57,412 nt of DNA from Phaeoceros laevis. Lineage: Eukaryota; Anthocerotophyta; Anthocerotopsida; Notothyladales. Of the stretch, positions 22,984-34,047 are shown in pieces (the stretch's first letter is position 1; each line of letters starts with the position of its first letter). The notes beneath the pieces are model-generated. The model had not been told where the DNA came from, searched no databases, and saw only the letters and a list, made by a program, of their open reading frames with translations. The stretch covers positions 153,384 through 210,795 of the forward strand of contig JBNGIQ010009485.1 of assembly GCA_049999765.1 (NCBI GenBank), written 5' to 3'. Both the position numbers and the translations under genes were made by a program.

Positions 22984-23240
22984 TTGGTGACCAATTTCAA
23001 TTTCCTCATTTTGAACAATTAATGCCACTCATCTAGTTTTATAAAGGATCGATGACATTTGTAACTTCCTTATGAAAATGAATCTTTGAGGAGAGGCAAA
23101 ATTCACAGTAGAGACAAATTACAATTATCATTAAGTCACACGCAAAGTATATAGACAATTCCCTTTAATCAAGTATTATATTTATGTTAAACGCTAATAC
23201 TCTTGAGGGCCAATATTTTTGGAGCAACCTTTTACACCTG
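22984..23240. repeat. Copy 2 of both dispersed repeat families, adjacent
   Basis: 22984-23174 matches 21833-22029, and 23171-23240 matches 22887-22953. Here the two repeats abut, whereas on the left they are separated by about 860 bp, so an insertion or rearrangement occurred between the left-hand copies. Confidence 0.7.
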
Positions 23241-23370
23241 CCTTGTCTTGGATTCAAACAAAAATTTCTAGCTCAATAATATTTAGGTAAGAGCGGAGGA
23301 TTGAAATGTCTAGATCAATAGGCTAAGCCAGTTGCCAGAGCTTTGAACGAAACAAATGCCGTAAGAGGCT

Positions 23371-23482
23371 GATAATAGGAATTACAAAATGCGAATAAAG
23401 ACTGGCTAGTAAGATGGTTTTGTTGTGATAATAGGAATTGCAAAATGTGAATAAAGACTGGCTAGTAAGATGGTTCTGCTGT
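23371..23482. repeat. Tandem duplication, 56 bp x 2
   Basis: 23371-23426 and 23427-23482 begin GATAATAGGAATT and differ at only a few positions. Non-coding. Confidence 0.9.
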
Positions 23483-23837
23483 GTTCAAAGGCTATGAGAG
23501 GTGGGTGTTACTTTAGACTGCACCGTCAAGGAACTGACTTGCACTCTTGACTCGTGCACTTAACCCCTCATGGACAAATAGGCTCAAGCTAAGCATTTGA
23601 GACCCTTTTTTGCCTATATGAAAATTATTTCTTAAGAAACATGTCCCTTTTTTCTTTGTAACCTTTTGTGCAGCAGCCATAACTACTAACTTGCACAAGC
23701 AAAAAAGTAAAAATAAAAAGATAGTATTGCTTGCAACATTGGATATATGGTTGACCTCGTGGAGCAGACGTGGCAAATGTCACGGTAGATACTGGGGACG
23801 TGATAAGGTAGAAATTTGAGAATTACCTAGGATCGAC

Positions 23838-23907
23838 TAAAAAGGCCAAAAGGCCCAAAAGGTCCAAAAGGACCAAAAGGTCTGTAAAAGGTCCAAAAGG
23901 ACAAAAA
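23838..23907. repeat. Low-complexity CCAAAAGG iteration
   Basis: About seven imperfect copies of a 10-bp unit (CCAAAAGGTC or variant). One open frame reads this as a Phe-Gly-Pro repeat, but this is a simple-sequence artefact. Confidence 0.85.
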
Positions 23908-24869
23908 ACTCTTAGGAAAACTTAGTGATTGGATAGGGTCCTCATATGAGTCGAGTACGCAACCATTTTGTTGCCCGGTTGGCTTATTGCCCAGATTGGA
24001 AAGATTCCATTCATTCAAGCACCTCAATTGCAAGTGTTGTTAGTAGTACTATCTTTTTATTTTTGGAATTGCACCTTTTATAGGGAATTGCACTATTTTT
24101 GGCACTTGTATGTATATACTATGCATTGTATTTGAGGGGTCCAAAGACCACACGTGCAGCAAATGATGGGAAGGGAAGTTTGTAGAACAATGTAAAGCCT
24201 ACGTAGAAGTCTAGAAGATGAGACCCAATTAGTTACTTCCTATAATACTAACCAAAAGTATAAACTAAAACTTAATATGTAGATAGATAGATTTATTTAT
24301 CGTGTTTGCTGTGTAGGATACTAGGATACCACAATGGCCGCAATGAAAGCCATGTAATGAAAGCCAAAATTACAATATTCTAACATTGGAATCCCCTAAT
24401 TTTCTTTAAATTTGATACATGGCTCCATCTTTTATTACATGGGTTTTTTCTTTCCAACGATGTGCAGTTACTGGTGCACTCTCAGACTCTCTGGTGAATG
24501 GTAAAGATATTGACTCGTGGTGTATGGTCACGTTGTATATGATGCACTGCATGTGGTGATGCAGTACATCAAATGATGTGGTGTCGTGGAATGCATTCAT
24601 TGCTAGTCATACCCGACGAGGAAACTGTGCAGCCAGGCTTCAATAGTACACTCCGTTGCTTTTCTGCAGAATGTAGCTGCCACCTGTTGCTAGCCACCCC
24701 TGAATGGCAGCCCAGAAGAATTTTCACACATGCAGAAGGATTGCGGTGAGACCACCAGTCAGCTGGTAGACGTTGCATGAGTGCAGGAGCAAGGACCTCG
24801 AATCTCATAGCAGAAGACCAAGGAAGAACGACGGACGGAGATAGTTACGTGTTATGGGTCTTTTGAGGA

Positions 24870-25019
24870 AGATTCTTTGAACAAATTCCGAGTTACCACA
24901 CCTAGAAGTCACACAGACTCACACTACTTTTTGAGCGTGTATGTGGTGAGTGGTTCGTTCAACTGACAGCAGGAGGAAAAATCGTAGGCTGCGGCAGCCG
25001 GAATTTGTTCAAAGAATCT
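24870..25019. repeat. 21-bp perfect inverted repeat, 108-bp spacer
   Basis: Arms at 24870-24890 (starting AGATTCTTTG) and 24999-25019 are exact reverse complements. The spacer and flanks do not pair further, as far as I can see. This could be a small MITE's ends or a miRNA-like duplex, but pairing beyond 21 bp is absent. Confidence 0.75.
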
Positions 25020-25320
25020 ACGCCTTATTACCGAGAGGTACGAGCAATCGCTATTCTTCATCAAAGACTGCCCTTTTCTAGATTGCCAGTTTGGAACAAG
25101 TTTTGCAGACAGCTGACCAGGAGAGGGAGTGGAGGTGGAACTAAAACTGAATTAGGAATTCCCGCCGAACTCTAGTCTGTACATCAGAAGGGGAATCTCT
25201 GCAGCTGGTCAAAGAACTTGCCGGCCATCCTGGAGGTGTAGGCTCTTTCAGGGATAGACGACGGAGGGGAAGCAGGAGGTTTAGGGTGAGGCACTCTTAG
25301 CATCTCCTCGAAGGTGCAAG

Positions 25321-26330
25321 ATGCATTCCCGGTTGTTCAGGGCGAATGCGGTGATAACTTTTGCTATCACAGTCTTGGCAGCACTTTGCAGTCTGGCCAG
25401 TTTATCGGAGACTCTACACCAGTCTTACCCAACAATTGATGTACAGGTGTGCCGAAACGTGATATTAATGCACTGGGTAGCAACCCAGCCTATTCCAAAT
25501 GTGCAGCATCTCTGACTTCGTCCAAGGGTGTCAACCCGTCGAATATTGCAGGTTATGGGTATTGAGGCTTTTCGAAGAAATATAGGAGGCGATGATGAGG
25601 TAGAAGTTGGGAACTTTCTCAGACTGTGTACTCCTGCATTTATGTGTCTCTTCCGGCTGTTTGAACCTGTGAAGGGTAAGGTGAATCAGCTTGTCGCACA
25701 TCATGTGGTGTTACAGGTGAGGTTGGTGCTGAACATCACGGCAGATTTTGGATCAGTGTTCTCCTGGAACACTAAGCAGGTAGGTTCTGCTCTCTGGACT
25801 GTTTCCATTTTGTCTGTGTTTTATCATGTTCAGCACTCTGGTACTTATTAGTTGTATCTGTTGTAGCTCTTTGTCTTTCTGGCTGCGGAGTACGAGACCC
25901 CTGAAAAGTCCTTCAACGAGGTGCGCCTGCCATAACACCTTGCATCATGCGTATCGACTTACGGGCACATGAATTCAAGGTTGAACGTTTGGAGAAGGTC
26001 TGACCTCCCTTATATTTGCAGATCTCTCTCTGGGATGCCATTTTGGAGAAAGAGGATGACGCAAAGATATCACGGCTAACGAGGAACAGATATGCATTTG
26101 TTGATCGGGTAGGTTTGGCTTGAACTTATTGCTTTGGCTCCTTCACTACCTCATCAAAGTTTCTTGACTGATAGTCGTGCTGGCACAAACAATGGAACCT
26201 GCAGGGTAATGAACTTCGTGGGTTGAAATACAACCTCACGACGTCCTGGAATGTGTTTCCTATCACAGGTGGAATTTTTACAGACAAAAAGGTTATATCC
26301 GGGTTTCAACTGCCCCATGAGTACAGGTAG
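25321..26330 (+). CDS. SPCS3: Signal peptidase complex subunit 3 (SPC3/SPC22), 167 aa
   Basis: Six exons: 25321-25446, 25552-25599, 25717-25779, 25867-25920, 26022-26108, 26205-26330, all phase 0. The total of 167 residues equals the usual family length. The protein is a single-pass, luminal-facing subunit of the ER signal peptidase, which removes signal peptides from secreted proteins. Visible features are the N-terminal membrane anchor (MHSRLFRANAVITFAITVLA), the NITADFGSVFSWNTKQ block, FVFLAAEYETP, ISLWDAI, YNLTTSWNVFPITG, and the C-terminal GFQLPHEYR. NIT and NLT are potential N-glycosylation sequons, as in relatives. Start and stop are unambiguous. Its 3' end faces the Sec14-like gene, with a 640-bp spacer. 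Confidence 0.97.
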
Positions 26331-26969
26331 CGGTTAAGTAAGGCTGCATCCAGAACATCACCTTCATGGCCAAGCACGCAAACCGCTCTTTTTCTTCTTT
26401 TCTCTTACAGGGTAGAGCATTCAGCACATCACGGGGAGTCCCGATTTTTGGAGGGTTTGTATGGCAGTTTTTGAGCTGTAAGTTATTGTTACACCCAGTT
26501 TGCACAAGCTGACTCTAGACATGAATCCTAGTTCTGGCCTTCTAAACAAAGCAGACTGCTTACGGGTTTGGATGGCCAATAGCTATCTTGCTTGACCTCG
26601 CTCTTAGAAAGCAAGAATCCTTGATCAAACTAAAACATGGGGAGTTCCTATCCGTAGATAGTAGCTACGCCTGTGGATCCTGTCTTGTAGACGTAGCCCG
26701 TGTACTATAGTTTCAAATTATGCAACAATGAAGCAGAGTCATGATTGCAAAATAGGTGACTCGTATATTACAAAGCCTGCAAAAATATGGGCAGACAGAA
26801 CAGGCAGTGCAAACGGATGTGATCATGTCCTGACCTGTTTATTACGGACACACGAATCAAGGCATCTTGCCTCCAGGAAACAAATATGTTAGTGTGTGTT
26901 AGCATCCAAGCCACACCAAGACCACCGGGATAGGGTCATTTGGCATAACCTGCAGTATCAGTCAAGGCA
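26331..26969. other. Intergenic between convergent SPC3 and Sec14-like genes
   Basis: Should hold both 3' UTRs. No gene seen. Confidence 0.4.
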
Positions 26970-28980
26970 CTAAGCCAGCTGGATGTTAGACAGATGTGAT
27001 TCGAAGGAGGTACTCTTCCTCTTCAACTCAGGAGAAACAAGGGACGCCAACCCTCCAAGGGGAGGCTTCATAAGACCTCGGTAAGAAGCTTGGTTGTAAA
27101 CAGTCTGGTAGAACTTCAAATAGGGCCCAAACTGGATAACAGCGTCCTCACCTGAAGATCGATCTTCCTTTCTTAGTCTCGGAACAAAAGAATCCCATGC
27201 AGATGGGTTCCTTCCCTTCCTTGGCTTGGTACTTGCAACAAAAGGAGAACCAAACGCCTTTGACTTGGTGTCTATTCTGAAGCTTCTTGAGTCAACCTCC
27301 ATCCGCTCAGTTAGCTTGGGAGCTGAGGCAGGGTTGGAAAAAGAGTAGGACCTTGCATGGACACTGGATATCAGAGCAGCTCCGTTGACACGACTCCCAG
27401 GAGTCAAGGGCGCCAACGATCCACTCCCCTCCAGGTTTTCTAGTTCCATGTGAGGGAAATCCTCAGATGGATTGAAACGCTGAGACCTCCCGGTCACGAA
27501 AGGAGAAGTGACAGTCGAGCTCACCCCTGAGACCTTGACAGAGTCACGGGCAATGTAACCTTTTGAATACACAAAACTTAACTTCTCCTTGACACCATGA
27601 TCAAGGAAAGGACTGATGCCCTGCAATCACAAACAATGAATAACATAAGGCGGTATCTAGTGAGGGCGAGCTGGGAAAGTTCTACCGTCTATTAACTTTA
27701 CTTACAGGACTTGCACCATTACAAAGACGGGGGCAAACAGACCTTGGACGAAACTTACTTTCCAGAAAAAATGGAAGACAGAAGATGCGTCCACAATAAA
27801 TGCTCTAGCCAGTCTTTCGGGGTAATGCTCCGCAAGAACCTTAAGCGTAGTGAAAACAGAGCTCACAGAGGAAGAGCTTACTTTTTTTACCCCTGGAAAC
27901 ATACGTTAACAGTGATGAGGCACGAAACAGACACTAATCACGTGGACAATGATTTACTAGCATATTACAGTTCATAACCTGCTTGATGATATGTCCGTAC
28001 CAGCAATATCAACAATCATAACCCACTGGTGAACACCAGGAGCCATAGACGCTAATGCCACTTCTGCTGTAAAGACTAGAAAGCGCAGATACCTGTGACA
28101 CAAAAACGAAACATCAAACACCACGGGTAATTTGGTCTGCAGCAACACTTACCAAAAACTCTCGACAGAATGCCCTTGAAGTACAGCACCTACTTTTTCT
28201 GCGATCGGGGAACTGTGCTTTCTTGCTTTTTCCTGATTACCTGTAAACAGGGTAATGAGCTTCACACGAAAAGCCAGGTAACCCTACGATTGATTACTAC
28301 AGTAGTATTCAAATTACGAAGTCAAACAATACCATAACAGGGCGACCTTGATCGTCATGACCGGCAACAAATGCGGCTCCTGCTGCGAGCTCCGCAGCAA
28401 ATTCATCTGCAATTAGATACCCTGCAAACCAGAGTGTCAAAAATATGCAACACTCTTGTCGCCACCTACAACGCAAAGCCCCAATCTGCTTGAGAACTAT
28501 TCATCATGGACTCTGACCCAAAGAGGCCTGCCCAATTACCACAGCTATCAGAACAGCATATTGAACGTCAAATCGAGTTGACTGCCATTGGCAGGCTAGA
28601 TAGCAAAGCCCGCGCTTATTGTGATCAGGGTAAAGTGGTTGTACCAATATCCAGCCCCTCGCGCCAGGCAAGAGTAGCTTTAAGATGCTTTGCCGCTTTA
28701 GACACACTGTTCCCCCGTGCTTTTAAAAATCTCTCAATACATGCTGGGTTGCAAAACTCGACCTGCACAACACCGTGTTATAGGTGGGCAATCATAGGAC
28801 GGAAGCCCCTGCAGCAACACAAAGCTAGAACTCTACCCCTTCAGCTAAATGGAGGTGCTGACGATTCACCTGCTTCTTCGACAAGGGACCGTCTTTGTGT
28901 AGTTGCTGAAGAACTGCACCCACTTTGTCTGTACCGGACCTTTCATCCTTAAATCTGACAACTGTATCTCTCCCCGCCAT
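26970..28980 (-). CDS. Sec14-like (CRAL-TRIO) lipid-transfer protein, 433 aa
   Basis: Seven exons: 28980-28870, 28762-28645, 28421-28333, 28259-28153, 28092-28001, 27892-27759, 27620-26970. The start is ATG 28980 ([16 protein letters not shown]); upstream in-frame codons hold no ATG. The CRAL-TRIO N-terminal helical region is seen in [20 protein letters not shown] and [10 protein letters not shown]. The lipid-binding domain follows: [79 protein letters not shown]. Such proteins bind and exchange phosphatidylinositol or related lipids between membranes. The last exon adds about 195 residues of Ser/Pro/Arg-rich, probably disordered sequence, longer than in the short plant Sec14-like proteins. 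The acceptor of exon 4 (28259) is the least certain junction; others are fixed by phase. Confidence 0.9.
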
Positions 28981-30956
28981 ACCAGCCTTGATGGAAGCAT
29001 GGGCAGCAGACTTTTCTCCTAGGTATTTACCACTCCAAATGCTGCTTGGAAATCTCACAGTCTCTCAGCTCAGCTCAGCTCAGCTCACAATGCTTTCTGC
29101 AGGTAATGGACCTCCCAATCTCTAACTCCAGCCAAGTACTTGCCCCCGCAAACCAGGCCGACAGGACTGCCGGCATCTACCCCAATTTTCCGCTGGTCTT
29201 CAGAGCTCCACCTGTTCATGCTACCAGGATGAAATGACCTGCCGGCTTTGGAGCAAGCAGCTTGCTCTTCCGACCGAATTTATATCGATTCCTGCGCCCC
29301 GACGTTACCGCAACAAGATGCCAAACAGACAAAAGAGTCAGGATTGCCGACCTCACAACACAAAAAATCCATTCCACGATACACAGGAATGAAACCTAAA
29401 CGGTCGCAAAGAAAGCTGAGAGAGCCAACAGGGCCTGCCCACACAACAGCAAGCTAAACCTTCAAGTCCCACAATCTCCCAGGCACAATGAGGCACCACA
29501 GAGCACGACAGGCACATACTTGTCAAACAAACTCACCAGGCACAGCAGCGAACCCTCGCTCCCTACAGCTCCGCAGCGCAGCAGAAGACCAAAGGCAGCG
29601 ATTCTTGAAGCTCGCGGATAACACAGAAGCCACCTGCTGGTTGCGCAGCAAAATCCGCACCGCAAAACGGTGAGGCCGGACAGCCAACCTCAGATCCCAG
29701 TCCGGACACAGCTAAAGGTGAGAGGAGGGAGCAGCAATGCACGAGCTCCACGGACTTCCGATGCAGAGCCTCCACCACCAACGTTGCGGCTGTGCAGGAT
29801 GCGGAAGGATACGACTGGAATTGACGAGGCCCTCGAATTCCCTGCAGGTGCGCAAGCAGCTAAGCGGCCAACCTGAGGTTCCCGGCGCACAAGCTGTTGA
29901 GAAATGCGCCGTGGGGAGCGCCGCGCTGCATCCGAGGAGGCCGGGCAGGGGCCGACAATTGCGTGAACGGGAAAGGCCGGAGTGGGCTGCGATGCGCTGG
30001 CTGTGCTCCCATTAACGCCTCCACGATCTTGTGAAGTGGAGGTAGGGAGGGCCGTTTGAACTTGTTCGACGCGGGCCGAGCTGCCCGCGCGGGCAGCGGA
30101 GCCCACATTAAAGGTTGCCGCACGCTTTGCCTTCGCTTTCTAACCAGTTAATAAACGCAAAAACATGACTTTAGGCTCCCCGTTGTGTGCTGCCGGAAAC
30201 GCACTATCCGTCCGTCTACAGTGTTCTCCGGTCCGGACCCCGTAGGCTCCGTCGCATGTGCGATGCGGATGGTGGCTGCAGGCGGCATTATCCAATAGCG
30301 CGCAGCACACAGACTGTAGCGAATATCTGCGGCTTGAAATGCGAGGAGGCGGGAAATCACGGCTTTCCGCGTCGCTTAGGGGCCCCACTCTGTTTAGGGA
30401 GGCGCTCCCATCGATGCAGCTAGCAAACTGTGCACACGTTTCTTTCACCAGGTACATATGTACCCTCGCAACTTGCTTCCTTCCGGTGACTAAGTACAGC
30501 TCCTGGCTTCCAGACGTCGGGTTATTAGGCTACTGCTTGATGACAGCCTCCTGTGATGAAGAGAGCGCAAGGACCTGGAACCTGGGCCACCTGCTATTAC
30601 CATGGGAAGAAGAAGCCTGTGCTGCTCCTGGGTTGCCGTGAATTCCCTGCACATTGATAGAGACCATTTACCTGTGCACCAAAGTTTCATCTGATTAATA
30701 AGCATATTGTTGGATGCCAGGTGCCTGAACGTCAGCCTTAACAATTGGGCCGAGGCTGGGTAAAAGGATTTCCAAGGAACCAAATGACCGGGTCTATCAA
30801 TGCAAGAACCCTGCATGTCTACCGCTGAGAAGGATGTCAATGTGTTGCAGTTTCGCCCTTCTAATTGGGGGCTCTCAACCACCTGGTGGACAGCGAAAGA
30901 GCTGCCAAATATGATGAGGAACTGCCTTGCAAGTCCCCGACTACTAGCAAAATTTG
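28981..30956. other. Intergenic, Sec14-like promoter and SRP14 3' flank
   Basis: No gene supported. There is a TCAGC pentanucleotide iteration at about 29065-29086. From 29.5 to 30.1 kb the DNA is GC-rich, and long overlapping frames on both strands are probably composition effects; this may be the leader or promoter of the minus-strand Sec14-like gene. Confidence 0.4.
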
Positions 30957-32022
30957 TTAGGCCGTTGTTGCTTTGGCACTGCTCTTCTTGTCCTTCTTCT
31001 CCTTCTTTTCCCTCTTCTTGAGAGCATCCATGTGGGCTCTCAAAACTGTGGCATAAGCCATTTGGAAGCGTTGGTGATCCTTGGCAGAGAGCTGCAGCAA
31101 CCACACAAGTCCATGACTGAAACAGAGGGTTGAAGTACAGAAAGCACAGCACAGACAAACTACCTTCCTGGTGCAATAAGGTCAAGATGGTGAGCCCAGA
31201 AAAGCACAACTAGCATGACTCCAGCGACGGTAAAACACCACAGAGCAAAAATTGCAGCCAAGACCCAAAGTCAGCAGACCACGGCTAGTCTACTCCATAA
31301 TTCTGTACAGTACTGCGAGGTTCCCACAGTCAGTACTACCTCATCACTGACAGATGCAGGGCATACATGTCCATAGTCCAAGCACAGTCCAGATCAAGCA
31401 ACCTGCTAGATTGTGCATCCTTGGTGCTGATTGCAAATCTTCACCAACCAAGTCATCGCCAGTCACACCATAATCTGCCTCACGGGATTTGCAGTGAGCT
31501 CTGTTTTCCAGGAATAATCGGATTGGCAGGAAACACGTTCCTCTGGCCGAGGTAAAGTGATTGCTGAAGAACGAGGCCAACCTACCGATGCACTTATTTT
31601 CTTCTTGCCGTCCGTAGCCCTAACAAGACACCGGTACTCTGACGACCCTGGAGCCGAGGTTTCATGCTCTCCATCTCCTGACTTGCTCTTCGACTTTTTC
31701 TTCAAAGTTGCTGGCAAATCATCAGAGTGTGTTTGATCAGGGTTAAAAAATCTGAGCATAAGGCCACTTAATGCATGGGCAATTCCCTGGCAGGTTGGCT
31801 ATCGTGGTCAAAGACATACAGCGCTTTAGGGTGACCCATACTGTGCCCGATTGTCGATTGCGCTCATACAGCTTGGTGAGCTCGTTCAGAAACGGATCTG
31901 GCTCTAAAAACACCTGCAAGCGACGACCTACTAGTGGTCAAATTCATACCAAGTACACGACAGTCACAGCAGGTACAAAACTCAAGCTCTTGGCAAGAAG
32001 GTACTTCTGGAACACTGACCAT
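30957..32022 (-). CDS. SRP14: Signal recognition particle 14 kDa subunit (SRP14), 118 aa
   Basis: Four coding exons: 32022-32020 (ATG only), 31913-31820, 31710-31586, 31091-30957. SRP14 pairs with SRP9 on the Alu domain of SRP RNA and delays translation elongation while the ribosome is brought to the ER. The product begins M-VFLEPDPFLNELTKLYE, continues GTVWVTLKRS, a Lys-rich loop (KKKSKSKSGDG), then EYRCLVRATDGKKKIS, and ends with the conserved AKDHQRFQMAYATVLRAHMD and a long basic tail. The length fits the plant family. The first coding exon holds only the initiator codon, which is followed by GTCAGT and an acceptor CTTGCAG. The third acceptor (GATTTGCCAG) was chosen because it restores the frame and the conserved sequence; an earlier CAG would not. 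Confidence 0.95.
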
Positions 32023-32447
32023 GCTTGTTAGCTATTTTACCCCTCCTCAGGGGCTAGGCTTTGAAGCCTCGCTCCGGAATGTGAGGTTCGCCGCGAAATC
32101 CAGCTCTCCTGTGCTCTTGTGATCCTATTGGTGAAGCACCGGGAGAGTCAAAACAGCTGCAGTTTGGCGCCTGCAACGTGGCCCATCAATGTAGAGATGC
32201 ATCGCCAGCAAGTTCAGCTCCAGCTCTGTGCCCACTCGAGACCCGAGAGCCTTGTGTCTTGACTAAAAGTGGCACCGTGAGGCCTTAACCGTGGTTAGGT
32301 CACAACCCTGAGTGCTCACACCTCGTTGCGAATAGGGCCTTCGATCGCTCTGCTTCGGCCAGGTTCTCGGCTCTCTCCACATACGCCATATTATCGGATC
32401 GTACGCGGCAGCTGCCCTTGACTCTTCTCCGGCAAAGCTTTGTCACC
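32023..32447. promoter_or_regulatory. Shared divergent promoter region, SRP14 and QCR6
   Basis: Only about 425 bp separate the start codons of SRP14 (minus) and QCR6 (plus), so the promoters and both 5' leaders must lie here. The first introns of both genes begin at or inside the initiator codon. I see no strong TATA box. The inference of a bidirectional promoter comes from geometry only. Confidence 0.6.
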
Positions 32448-33412
32448 ATGTAAGTCTTTCGCTTCCTCCTCTTCGCATGCTCACATCTCTGATTTGTGCC
32501 GATGCAATGCGTCATCAGCGGGAAGGCGCGATCCCAGGTGGCTTGCATTCACCGGGCTTCAGCAGTCAAACACGGAAGGCTGCTCATGCTGAGCCCTATA
32601 TGGCTGTGCCCTGCCCATCCTGGCCTGATTGAATTGTCTCAGAACCACGGGCGTATGGGGGATTGGTGCAACGAATGAGGTTGGAGCGCTTGGTCTGACG
32701 GTTGCGGGGTTTGGATGGAAAATGTTGGGACTGTGTGCCATGTTGCTTGCCTTGATGTGGAGCGAAAGATCTTGCTGAACATCTGTGGCTCACCTCCAAT
32801 TCTGGTTTGTTAGGTCGGACGAGGAGGAGCTAGTTGATCCCAAGGCTGAGCTGGAGGAGGCATGTAAGCCGAAGTGCGTAAAGCAGCTGCTGCAGTATCA
32901 AGTTGGTTCATCTACCTGGCTCTGTGTCCCTGCTCAATTGGTTCTGACGAAAGGGCACAGCTGTGTTTCTGTGCCGTGCTGACTTAATGGCTTCACTATT
33001 TGTGCTGACCTAGGCGTGTGTAAAGCGAGTTGAGGAGGATAACTCTGGACATAAACATTGTACGGGGCAATATTTTGATTTTTGGCATTGCGTTGACAAA
33101 TGCGTAAGTCTTGATGTCTTTCACCCCTAAGATATCCAGACTGGCGATGTGTGAGAATATTTTGGTGCGGACTTCGTTTTATGGGATTATTGTTGCAGAC
33201 TGCATGTGCAATGTGAGTCGTTGGTAGCCTAGCTTGAGAGCAGTTGGCTTAACGTTGCCAGCACAGTCCGAATCTCTTGGCCCTCATTGTTCAAAGTCTT
33301 ACTACTCATACACATAGAACTCTGATCTCTTGATTTCCTTAGACGTCACTTATTTGCTGATACATTCTTCTCCTTTCAGGTAGCACCGAAACTGTTCCAG
33401 AGACTGAAGTGA
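32448..33412 (+). CDS. QCR6: Cytochrome bc1 complex subunit 6 (hinge protein, QCR6), 70 aa
   Basis: Four exons: 32448-32449, 32814-32901, 33014-33103, 33380-33412. The initiator codon is itself split: exon 1 ends CACCAT before the donor GTAAGT, and exon 2 opens with G, giving M-SDEEELVDPKAELEEA. The protein is the acidic hinge subunit of mitochondrial complex III, bound on the intermembrane-space side beside cytochrome c1. It shows the acidic N terminus, then CKPKCVKQLLQYQACVKRV, NSGHKHCTGQYFDFWHCVDKC, and VAPKLFQRLK at the C terminus. The twin C-x3-C / C-x(n)-C cysteines that form disulfides are all present. At 70 residues it has the usual plant length. QCR7 follows on the same strand 635 bp downstream. 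Confidence 0.95.
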
Positions 33413-34047
33413 CCGGAACTCCATCCATTTAATGCTGAGCTAGGCTTGAGCCTGAGGAAAAATTGCAAGAGTGCAACCCTACTATTTTTTACTAGACTTT
33501 TGCAAATCATCTCAGCTTGAGTTGGATCCTAAACTGGCCTGGAAAAGTTCCAGGTGTCTGATGAGATGTTCAACTTTCTTCAGTGATTCTTATTTAGATT
33601 GTGCTGATGTGCTGACCAAGAGTCTAGCTAGTCCTGGTCCGGCATGTTCTCAAGTGAGCTCTTTTTGAAGAGGTGCCGAAAGTGAGTTTACGGCAGTGAG
33701 GAATAAAGTAAATCAGTCAAAATGAAGGGAAGGTTTTCGCCCTCTCGTTCTCCATTTCCCTGACTGTGCACAGGACTCTTGCAACCCTTCGAAGGTCTCA
33801 TAGAAGCTTGAGTGAGGGAGACGCAGAGTCGGCAGGTTTCTTATGTTAAAAGTCACGCCGTAACCTGCGTGGCAACCAGGTGGCATTTCGTAATGTCGGG
33901 TTTCTCGAGGTTTATGGCGACGCCACTTGGCGCATGCAACATCCGCGAGAATGGAGAAGGGCCACTTCCAGCAACCAAACTTTCCAGTCGGCGGCGACGA
34001 TTTTGCAGTGGCAAGATTTACTGGCCTGTCTGTGACCAGAATCAGCT
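33413..34047. other. Intergenic between QCR6 and QCR7
   Basis: Should contain the QCR6 3' UTR and the QCR7 promoter. No other gene seen. Confidence 0.4.

Larger units (their letters stand above)
21521..25320. other. AT-rich, repeat-rich intergenic region
   Basis: About 3.8 kb with no gene recognised. It holds the BURP promoter, two families of direct repeats, a perfect palindrome, a tandem duplication, a low-complexity run and a 21-bp inverted repeat, each listed separately. Between about 22.3 and 22.7 kb are further short interspersed iterations (GGATTCA, GTGATGGC) with no coding sense. Confidence 0.5.

Noticed and set aside
23827-24033. Phe-Gly-Pro repeat protein
   Set aside because: Produced by reading a 10-bp simple repeat; no other coding evidence.
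27702-27758. Extension of Sec14-like exon 6 past the donor at 27758
   Set aside because: The frame stays open but the conserved [12 protein letters not shown] sequence is restored only if the exon ends at 27759.
28504-29900. tRNA genes in the Sec14-like upstream region
   Set aside because: Short box-like strings were seen, but no cloverleaf with A and B boxes at correct spacing.
30490-31209. Minus-strand frame of 239 codons
   Set aside because: Overlaps the last SRP14 exon in the wrong frame; SRP14 conservation explains the real coding there.
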